From: Paracoccaceae bacterium
Lineage (GTDB): Bacteria; Pseudomonadota; Alphaproteobacteria; Rhodobacterales; Rhodobacteraceae
Length of the DNA stretch: 64,000 nt
Assembly: GCA_016938875.1 (NCBI GenBank)
Contig: JAFGTV010000053.1
Span: 1 to 64,000, forward strand
Direction: 5' to 3'
This document shows, piece after piece, positions 58,116 to 64,000 of this stretch (positions are counted from its first letter, which is position 1; each line of letters begins with the position of its first letter). The notes under the pieces are model-generated. The model worked only from the letters and a program-made list of their open reading frames with translations. It made no database searches and was not told where the DNA came from. The translations under genes were made by a program, and so were the position numbers.

Positions 58116-58541
58116 TTACTTTTGAACTTCGCCGGTCACGATCTGGCGGAAAAACTTGCTGATCGGATCGCTGGCCGGGGCACGGCCGCCGCCGGTTGCG
58201 GGGCTGGCGGGGCTGGCGGGGCTGTCGCTGAGCAAGGGGATGTTCAGCATCGAGGAGAGGGGCGTCGGGTTGTCGGTCGACAGCGTGACGTTGGACCCAG
58301 AGGCGCTGAGCAGGGGCCAGTTCATCCGGCTGGAAAACGGCGTCTGATCGACCGATTCCAGATCGACCCGGGTCGCCTTGCGGTCTGACAGGGTGGGCCA
58401 GTTCAACAGATCCGAAAACGGCGTCGGGCTGTCGGTTTTCAAATCGAATGCCGGCTTGCGCGTGCTGAGAAGCGGCCAGTTCATCCGGCTGGACAGCGGC
58501 GTGGGGGTGTCGGTCAAAAGGTCTTTGCTGTTGTCGGTCAT
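58116..58541 (-). CDS. Four-repeat Pro/Ser/Asn-Trp protein, unknown function
   Basis: A 141-aa protein that I do not recognise. It contains four copies of about 26 residues, starting near residues 11, 37, 64 and 90, with consensus DxPTP(L/F)SSxxNWPLLS followed by a variable linker. Copy 4 has NIP instead of NWP. A Ser/Pro/Ala-rich linker and a short basic/aromatic tail (SDPISKFFRQIVTGEVQK) follow. There is no signal peptide, membrane segment or Cys, so it is probably cytoplasmic. The ATG at 58541 has AGGAAAG upstream. Copies 1 and 3 share an identical 20-base block, which points to recent duplication. Transcribed away from the crotonase gene. Confidence 0.8.
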   Translation of the reverse strand: MTDNSKDLLTDTPTPLSSRMNWPLLSTRKPAFDLKTDSPTPFSDLLNWPTLSDRKATRVDLESVDQTPFSSRMNWPLLSASGSNVTLSTDNPTPLSSMLNIPLLSDSPASPASPATGGGRAPASDPISKFFRQIVTGEVQK

Positions 58542-58737
58542 CGCGGTCTTTCCTTTGGAGTGACAGTTATCGCCTCTATGTCCTTGAACTGGGCGATGAT
58601 GCGCCTGCGGCAAGGCCAAGTGATAATCTTGTGATCGGCAGCCAGCGATCATCTGCTGACGCGGTGGCCCGGCTTGGCAACCTGGTTTGTCCCGGCTAAG
58701 CCTGCACAGTATGACCGTCGCCTGCGAGGACACCGCC

Positions 58738-59541
58738 ATGATCGATATCGACACCCTCACCCTCAAGAACCTGCGCCTTGAGCGACATGAGGATGGCGTC
58801 TGGATCGTCACGCTGAACCGCCCGGCCAAACGCAACGCTCTGGACGTGGCCACGGTGGATGAGATGATCTTGCTGTTTGCGAATGCCGCCGACTGGGGCG
58901 CGCGGGCCATCGTCCTGGCGGCCGAGGGCGATCATTTCTGCGCCGGCCTGGACCTGGTGGAACATCACCGCGCAGACCGCAGCCCGGCCGATTTCATGCG
59001 CATCTGCCTGCGCTGGCACGAGGCGTTCAACAAGATGGAATATGGCGGCGTCCCGATCATCGCCGCGCTGAAAGGTGCGGTCGTTGGCGGTGGTCTGGAA
59101 TTGGCCAGCGCGGCCCATATACGGGTGGCCGATGCCAGCACCTATTTTGCCCTGCCAGAGGGGCAGCGGGGACTCTTTACCGGCGGTGGCGCGACGATCC
59201 GGGTGTCCGACCTGGTGGGCAAGGCGCGGATGATCGACATGATCCTGACCGGCCGCGTCTATCAGGGGGACGAGGCGATCAGCGTCGGCCTGGCGCAATA
59301 CCTGGTCGAGGGGTCCAGTTTCGATGTCGCGCTGGATCTGGCGCGCAAGGCCGCCGCGAACCTGCCGCTGACCAATTTCGCGATCTGTTCCGCGATCAGT
59401 CACATGCAGAACATGTCGGCGCTGGACGCGGCCTATGCGGAATCGGCGGTGGCCGGGATCGTCAACACCCAGCCCGAGGCCCGCGCCCGGCTGGAGGCCT
59501 TTGCCAACCGCACTGCCGCGCGCATCCGACCCAACGAATAG
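58738..59541 (+). CDS. Enoyl-CoA hydratase/isomerase (crotonase) family protein
   Basis: A 267-aa crotonase: [32 protein letters not shown] and [20 protein letters not shown] form the CoA-binding oxyanion hole; [20 protein letters not shown] carries an acidic candidate catalytic residue. It could hydrate, isomerise or decarboxylate an acyl-CoA; exact substrate unknown. ATG at 58738 is chosen with GAGGA upstream; an ATG at 58711 would add nine residues. It stands alone, without other beta-oxidation genes. Confidence 0.9.
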   Translation: MIDIDTLTLKNLRLERHEDGVWIVTLNRPAKRNALDVATVDEMILLFANAADWGARAIVLAAEGDHFCAGLDLVEHHRADRSPADFMRICLRWHEAFNKMEYGGVPIIAALKGAVVGGGLELASAAHIRVADASTYFALPEGQRGLFTGGGATIRVSDLVGKARMIDMILTGRVYQGDEAISVGLAQYLVEGSSFDVALDLARKAAANLPLTNFAICSAISHMQNMSALDAAYAESAVAGIVNTQPEARARLEAFANRTAARIRPNE

Positions 59542-59739
59542 GCCGGGGCCACAGGGCGAAATCACCCCCTGGAGCAAAGGCGGGGACAATCCCGGGACGG
59601 CTGGACGAGGCCCGCCAAAACGCGGATTTTCGACCGAGCGAGGTTGGGCATAGGCGGCGCGCCCTTTTGGGTGCGGCACCGCTGACCGACGCTGGGCCGG
59701 CCCATGCCGACCCGGATCTGTGGCGGACGGTTCAAGATG

Positions 59740-60594
59740 TCACCTGGCATGCTGCGCGGTCGTGGCGCCGGTTCCCAGCTCGATGATTTCGGCGGTGATT
59801 TCCTCTTGGCGGACGCGGCGCAGGGTGGCCTGGAACTGCTCAAGCTCGCGGTCGATCTGGCTGCCCGCGGCGGACATGGCCTCCATCCTGGCCTCGTTTT
59901 CGGCGGCAAAGGCATGCAGGGCGGCCTTGCACACCAGGGCATGAACGTAATCCCCGCTGAGACTGGCGATCAGGGCATCGTCGGGCAACTGCGTCAAGGG
60001 GCGCGTCGGCGTGGGCGGCGGCAGGTCTGACAAATCGATGGGCAGCAGCACCTGCCGCTCGATCCGCGGCTGCCCGAATGCCCAACCCGCATGGACCACA
60101 TCCAGCCGTTCAAATCGGCCCTCGTCCAGGGCACGGTAGATCGCCTTGGCGATGCCATCGGCCAGCTTCGGAATGGCGGGCGTGTGCGAGGCCATCGCCG
60201 CGGACCAGACCGGCTCCAGACCCCGCGCCGCAGCGATCGAGAGACCGCGGGTGCCGATCAGAAACAGATCGGCTATCGCCAGATCCTCTTCGATGCTGTC
60301 CAAAACGCGTTCGCTGAATGCACCGGCAAATCCCTGTTCAGCGCAGAACACCAGAAAGCCGGTTTTTCCCGTCTTGGCGACCTCTTCAGCCTTGGGGGCC
60401 GGCATGGTTTCAGCGGGGCCAAGCACATTGGACATGGCGACGGCCATGGTTGCGGCATAGCTGTCGATCGCCTCGATCTGGGCGCGGGCGGTGCGGGCAC
60501 GGGCGGCGGCGATACCCTTCATCGCGTTCACCACGGCGCCCAACTGGCGGATGCCGTCGATCCGGGCGCTGACATCGGCAAGCCGCTCGGTCAT
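59740..60594 (-). CDS. atpG: N-ATPase gamma subunit
   Basis: Central stalk of the second F-type ATP synthase. A 284-aa protein with N-terminal helix ([20 protein letters not shown]) and C-terminal helix ([19 protein letters not shown]) of gamma subunits. Weakly similar in the middle to ordinary AtpG. Overlaps atpA by four bases. Last gene of the operon; the order A-G with no D or epsilon after it is that of N-ATPases. Confidence 0.9.
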   Translation of the reverse strand: MTERLADVSARIDGIRQLGAVVNAMKGIAAARARTARAQIEAIDSYAATMAVAMSNVLGPAETMPAPKAEEVAKTGKTGFLVFCAEQGFAGAFSERVLDSIEEDLAIADLFLIGTRGLSIAAARGLEPVWSAAMASHTPAIPKLADGIAKAIYRALDEGRFERLDVVHAGWAFGQPRIERQVLLPIDLSDLPPPTPTRPLTQLPDDALIASLSGDYVHALVCKAALHAFAAENEARMEAMSAAGSQIDRELEQFQATLRRVRQEEITAEIIELGTGATTAQHAR

Positions 60595-62114
60595 GGCGCG
60601 GGCTCTGCCGGGGTCAGCGACGCGGCAAGTCGGGACATCGCGTCCATCAGGGTGGCCCGCGCGTCGGCGTCCAGCGCGCCGGTGTCGTCAATCGCGCGCA
60701 TGACCTCGGGCACATCGCGGTCCAGCGCCGTCGGCAGGTCCGTGCGGAACGCGGTGACGGCCTCTAGTGGCAGGGGATCCAGCAGGCCCGATTGCACCGC
60801 CAGCAACAGCGCCACCTCGTCGGTCAGGCGCAGCGGCGCATGCTGGGGCTGGCGCAGGACCGCCCGGATACGTTCCCCGCGTTTCAACTGGTCGCGCACG
60901 CGGCCCTCGGGCATGCCGCCGAACCGGGTGAACACCTCCAGCTCCAGGAACTGGGCATAATCCAGCCGCAAGGTTCCCGCCGCCGCGCGCAACACCGGGG
61001 CCTGGGTCTTGCCGCCCACCCGGCTGACGCTCAGCCCGACATCGATGGCGGGTTTCTGGCCCTGATGGAACAGCGCGGCATCCAGCACGATCTGCCCGTC
61101 GGTGATCGAGATCAGATTGGTCGGAATATAGGCCGACAAGTTCCCCGCATCGGTTTCGGCAATCGGCAGCGCGGTCAATGACCCGCCGCCGCGCGCCTTT
61201 GACAGCTTGGCGGCGCGTTCCAGCAGGCGGGCATGGATATAAAACACATCGCCCGGATAGGCCTCGCGCCCCGGCGACTGACGGGTCAGCAGGGCAATCT
61301 CGCGGTGGGTGGCGGCGTGTTTGGACAGATCGTCGATGACGATCAGCGCATGCTGGCCCTTGTCGCGGAAATATTCCGCCATGGTCATCCCGGCATAGGG
61401 CGCGATCCATTGCAGCCCAGGCGCGCTGGCAGATCCGGCGACCAGCACGATGCAGCGATCAAACGCGCCCTGTGCCTGCAACGCGTCGATGGCACGGCGG
61501 ACGCTGGATGTCTTTTGCCCGATGGCGACATAGACACAGATCATCTCGCTGTCGCGCTGGGCGATCACCGCGTCGATGGCCAGCGTCGTCTTGCCGGTGG
61601 AATGGTCGCCCACGATCAACTCGCGCTGGCCGCGACCCAGGGCAAAAAGCGTGTCCAGCGCGACCATCCCTGTTTGCACCGGCTCGGTCACCAAATCGCG
61701 TTCGATGATCGAGGGGGCCGGGCGTTCGACCGGCAGATGGGTGTCGGTTTCAATCGCGCCTTTGCCATCCAGCGGGCGACCCAGCGGGTCCACGATCCGC
61801 CCCAACAGCGTCTCGCCAACAGGCACCTGGACGACCTCGCCCGTGCCAAAGACCGCATCGCCCGCCTCGACATCGGTCGCGGCATCCAGCAGCACGCAGC
61901 CGATCAGGTCGGGGTCCAGCACCCGTGCAAACCCGACCTGGCCGCCCTGAAAGCGCAGCACCTCGTCCAGCCGCACATCGCGCAGCCCCGAGATGATCGC
62001 CACGCCGTCGCCGATTTCCTCGACCACACCGCGGTGTTCGGCCCGTGGGCCCAAGCTGGCACTGCGCACTGCGTCGCGCGCGCTGTCCAGCCAGTCGGGT
62101 GCGTCAGGCGGCAT
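60591..62114 (-). CDS. atpA: N-ATPase alpha subunit
   Basis: Catalytic-hexamer alpha subunit, 507 aa. Walker [10 protein letters not shown] at 169-177 (ordinary AtpA has GDRQTGKT), [40 protein letters not shown] and the C-terminal domain are present. The divergent Walker A and the overall gene order point to an N-ATPase alpha subunit and not the housekeeping one. Overlaps atpF by 11 bases and atpG by four. Confidence 0.93.
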   Translation of the reverse strand: MPPDAPDWLDSARDAVRSASLGPRAEHRGVVEEIGDGVAIISGLRDVRLDEVLRFQGGQVGFARVLDPDLIGCVLLDAATDVEAGDAVFGTGEVVQVPVGETLLGRIVDPLGRPLDGKGAIETDTHLPVERPAPSIIERDLVTEPVQTGMVALDTLFALGRGQRELIVGDHSTGKTTLAIDAVIAQRDSEMICVYVAIGQKTSSVRRAIDALQAQGAFDRCIVLVAGSASAPGLQWIAPYAGMTMAEYFRDKGQHALIVIDDLSKHAATHREIALLTRQSPGREAYPGDVFYIHARLLERAAKLSKARGGGSLTALPIAETDAGNLSAYIPTNLISITDGQIVLDAALFHQGQKPAIDVGLSVSRVGGKTQAPVLRAAAGTLRLDYAQFLELEVFTRFGGMPEGRVRDQLKRGERIRAVLRQPQHAPLRLTDEVALLLAVQSGLLDPLPLEAVTAFRTDLPTALDRDVPEVMRAIDDTGALDADARATLMDAMSRLAASLTPAEPAP

Positions 62115-62841
62115 CCTTCATCTCCTTCAGGATCCGCGCCAGGTCCGCCTGCCAGGAATTGCGCAGAACGAAATGCGCGCTGCGCAGTTCCAGCCCGGCG
62201 ATCAGCTCGGGATCGCCGACAAGGTGCAGGTCCGCCGCGCCGCCCAATGCGTCCGCCACGGCCTTTTCGATCCTTGTTTTTTCCGCCTCATCGGGGACGG
62301 TTGCGGCGACAATCTCGATCCGGGTGGCCGCGCTGGCCAGCGCCGCGCGGTCGGACGCGGACATCTTTGCGATGGCGTCTATCAGCAGGTCGAGAAACGC
62401 CGCCTGAACGGCGGGCGTGTTCATCTTTGCCAAGAGTCGCGTGGCAATCTCTACCGACAGCGCAGAGGCCTGTGCGGCATTCTGCTTGCGCGCGGCCTCG
62501 GTCTCGCGCGCGATGGTGGTTTGCGCGGCGGCCATCAGGGCGTCGGCCTTTTGCTGGGCCTGTGCCAACGCGGTTTTCCGGGCGGCGTCGGCCATCGCCT
62601 TGGCCTCGGCCAGGATGGCCTCGCGCTCTGCCGCGATGCCGGCACGGGTGTTGGTGACCTCGGCCAGGGCTGCATCGGCCTTGTCCTGCGCCGCCTTGCC
62701 CGCGTCCAGCATGCTTTGCGCGGCGGCCTGACGGCGGGCAATGGCCCCGGCGACCGGACGCCAGAAGATCCGGGCCAGAAGCCAGATCAGGATCAGGACG
62801 TTGACCGCCTGTAGCCCCAGCCCCCACCAGTCGATCGTCAT
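62104..62841 (-). CDS. atpF: N-ATPase b subunit (elongated)
   Basis: Peripheral stalk subunit. One N-terminal membrane helix ([15 protein letters not shown]) and a long charged Ala/Gln-rich coiled coil. At 245 aa it is much longer than an ordinary b subunit (about 160); the extra C-terminal part ([32 protein letters not shown]) resembles the delta subunit, which has no separate gene in this operon. I infer that it replaces delta. Start at 62841 (MTIDWWG). Confidence 0.88.
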   Translation of the reverse strand: MTIDWWGLGLQAVNVLILIWLLARIFWRPVAGAIARRQAAAQSMLDAGKAAQDKADAALAEVTNTRAGIAAEREAILAEAKAMADAARKTALAQAQQKADALMAAAQTTIARETEAARKQNAAQASALSVEIATRLLAKMNTPAVQAAFLDLLIDAIAKMSASDRAALASAATRIEIVAATVPDEAEKTRIEKAVADALGGAADLHLVGDPELIAGLELRSAHFVLRNSWQADLARILKEMKDAA

Positions 62842-62845
62842 CGGA

Positions 62846-63094
62846 TCATCCCAGCAACGGGTTGGCAAAGAGCAGCAACAGCGCGATCACCAGGCAGTAG
62901 ATCGCCGTCGTCTCGATCATCGCGAGCCCGACGAAGAGCGTGCGCGAGATCGTATTCCCGGCCTCGGGCTGGCGGGCGATCGCATCCATGGCGGCGGCGA
63001 CGGCGCGCCCTTCGGCCAGCGCCGGTCCGATCGCGCCGAACGAAACGGCGAAGGCCGCGCTTACGATGCTGGCAATAGCAATAAAGTCCATCAT
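62846..63094 (-). CDS. atpE: N-ATPase c subunit
   Basis: Rotor ring proteolipid of 82 aa, two membrane helices. Ion-binding Glu61 is in GLAMIETTAIYCLVIALL, followed by Thr62-Thr63 and Tyr66, which resemble the Na+-type ES-T-x2-Y site. The position of Gln32 of Ilyobacter c is Glu28 (GPALAEGRAV), giving two carboxylates near the site. This arrangement has been described in N-ATPases. ARQPEA forms the polar loop. ATG at 63094 overlaps atpB by four bases; the next ATG has better ribosome-binding spacing. Confidence 0.92.
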   Translation of the reverse strand: MMDFIAIASIVSAAFAVSFGAIGPALAEGRAVAAAMDAIARQPEAGNTISRTLFVGLAMIETTAIYCLVIALLLLFANPLLG

Positions 63095-63786
63095 GCGTCC
63101 TTTTTCATTGGGGAAGGGGGGGAATGCGCGCCGTCCTCGACCGCGGCGGTGATGAACACCATCGCAAGGACGGCAAAGATATAGGCCTGAACCAGCCCGG
63201 TCAGCAGATCGAGCGCCATCAACGGGATCGGCACCAAGAGCCCGGCCAGCGAGGCGACGATGCCGATGACGAACACCCCGCTCATCACATTGCCAAAAAG
63301 GCGCACGAACATCGAAAAGACCCGCGTGACGCTTTCCAGCATGTTCAACGGGATCATCGCGGGGTTCGGCGCGGCAAAGGATTTCAGATAGCCCCCGACA
63401 CCACCGCCACGGATCCCGAACCAGATCACCGACCCGAACACCAAGGCGGCCAGCGCCGCGTCGGTTTCCAGCTTTGCGGTTGGCGGGTCGATCCCGGGCA
63501 CCAGCGAGGACCAGTTGGCCACGAGGATGAACAGGAAAAGCGTGCCGATGAACCCGCGATAGGGATCGGGTTCGGCCCCGGTCGTTTCGCGGATCTGGGT
63601 ATCCAGCGTGGCGACCATCAGTTCCAGCGCCGCCTGCCGGCGCGAGGGCCGCAGCGTCAGCCGCCGCGTCAGCGCGAAGGCCCCCACCACCAGCACCACC
63701 ATGATCGCCCAGGTCGTCAAGATGGCCTGGGTGATCGGAACCGGGCCGAGATAGAACAGCACAACGGAATCGAGCGGCGAGTTCAT
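63091..63786 (-). CDS. atpB: N-ATPase a subunit
   Basis: Ion-channel subunit of 231 aa. The essential arginine is Arg162 in FSMFVRLFGNVMSG. Membrane helices around residues 20-40, 80-97, 110-125, 155-175, 180-200 and 205-225. GGAGG precedes the ATG at 63786. Overlaps atpR and atpE by four bases each. Confidence 0.93.
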   Translation of the reverse strand: MNSPLDSVVLFYLGPVPITQAILTTWAIMVVLVVGAFALTRRLTLRPSRRQAALELMVATLDTQIRETTGAEPDPYRGFIGTLFLFILVANWSSLVPGIDPPTAKLETDAALAALVFGSVIWFGIRGGGVGGYLKSFAAPNPAMIPLNMLESVTRVFSMFVRLFGNVMSGVFVIGIVASLAGLLVPIPLMALDLLTGLVQAYIFAVLAMVFITAAVEDGAHSPPSPMKKDA

Positions 63787-64000
63787 GGGTTGTCCTCCCG
63801 CGCCCGGCGCAGCATCAGCGCCTTGGCGCACAACACGCCCGCCAGGGCCGCCAACAGCGCCAGACCGCCCGCCAGAACGGCCAGGTAAAACCCCGCGCCC
63901 AGAAAGGCGAGCCGCCCAAGCGTCAGCGCCAGACCCAAAATCGGGCGGCCACCTGTCACGATCAGGTCGGCCGTGGCCCGCAAGGCGCTGAAATAGGCGA
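63783..64000 (-). CDS. atpR: N-ATPase accessory subunit AtpR, 5' end cut by the window edge
   Basis: The first visible residues are AYFSALRATADLIVTGG, then two membrane segments (ILGLALTLGRLAFLGAGFYL, LAGGLALLAALAGVL) and a basic end. The sequence YFSALR is the beginning of the conserved Arg region of AtpR, a small subunit found only in N-ATPase operons. The frame stays open to the edge, so the start codon is outside. A TTG at 63983 could also be read as a start, but the upstream match to AtpR is better. Confidence 0.8.
   Translation of the reverse strand, partial: AYFSALRATADLIVTGGRPILGLALTLGRLAFLGAGFYLAVLAGGLALLAALAGVLCAKALMLRRAREDNP

Noticed and set aside
57872-58162. Plus-strand frame of 96 codons in the gap before the repeat gene
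   Set aside because: It runs through the hairpin and into the repeat gene on the opposite strand, with no ribosome-binding site and no recognisable sequence.

Overview
The window is a dense stretch of an alphaproteobacterial chromosome, most likely a marine Rhodobacteraceae (Roseobacter-type) organism. The evidence is the high GC content, the gene content and order (rimP-nusA-ylxR-infB, dnaK-dnaJ, lptC-lptA-lptB-hpf-ptsN), the short small-protein gene next to hemH, the long-form HPF, and a secondary N-type ATPase. I see no rRNA, tRNA, CRISPR array, insertion sequence or prophage. About 67 protein genes fill almost all of the sequence, so this is mostly core chromosome with one surface-polysaccharide block and one accessory ATP synthase operon.

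Layout. 1-10.6 kb: periplasmic msrA; a class IV aminotransferase paired with a sulfotransferase-like protein; argG; ilvA; a stand-alone Hpt protein and a response regulator-phosphatase; a Nudix hydrolase; hslO-CoA pyrophosphatase-cca-lysE. 10.6-16 kb: an ABC exporter, an RNA m5U methyltransferase, and an envelope group (two L,D-transpeptidase-like proteins around a CAP-domain lipoprotein, then a 59-aa secreted or membrane peptide). 16-22.8 kb: hemH, a methyltransferase, comF, grxC, a nitrilase-family amidase, a MarR regulator, ubiG, proline iminopeptidase and another methyltransferase. 22.8-28.4 kb: the rimP-nusA-ylxR-infB operon, preceded by an intrinsic terminator in its leader and closed by a strong terminator, followed by an unrecognised 44-aa gene. 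28.6-37.7 kb: mutT-argJ-parvulin divergent from secA, an anchored hypothetical protein, a PstS/OmpA-like fusion and radC. 37.7-41 kb: dnaK-dnaJ with a heat-shock-like promoter.

41-53 kb: an alkB-type gene, then a surface-glycan block: an ABC-2 polysaccharide exporter permease, cysQ, kdsB, four glycosyltransferases (GT2, GT4-like, GT2-like, and a GT14-like protein with a large C-terminal extension), galU, galE and a two-module sulfotransferase. A PAPS-dependent sulfotransferase together with CysQ (which removes the PAP by-product), UDP-glucose/galactose supply and Kdo activation suggests a sulfated capsule or exopolysaccharide. 53-58 kb (minus strand): rnd-kdsD-lptC-lptA-lptB-hpf-ptsN, the Kdo/LPS-transport locus, here without rpoN. 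58-58.5 kb: a 141-aa protein built from four copies of a Pro/Ser/Asn-Trp motif, which I do not recognise. 58.7-59.5 kb: a crotonase. 59.7-64 kb: the distal part of an N-ATPase operon (atpR-B-E-F-A-G), running off the right edge.

A recurring architectural feature is that six of the eleven convergent gene pairs overlap by exactly four bases, sharing one CTAG, TTAG or CTAA tetranucleotide as both stop codons.
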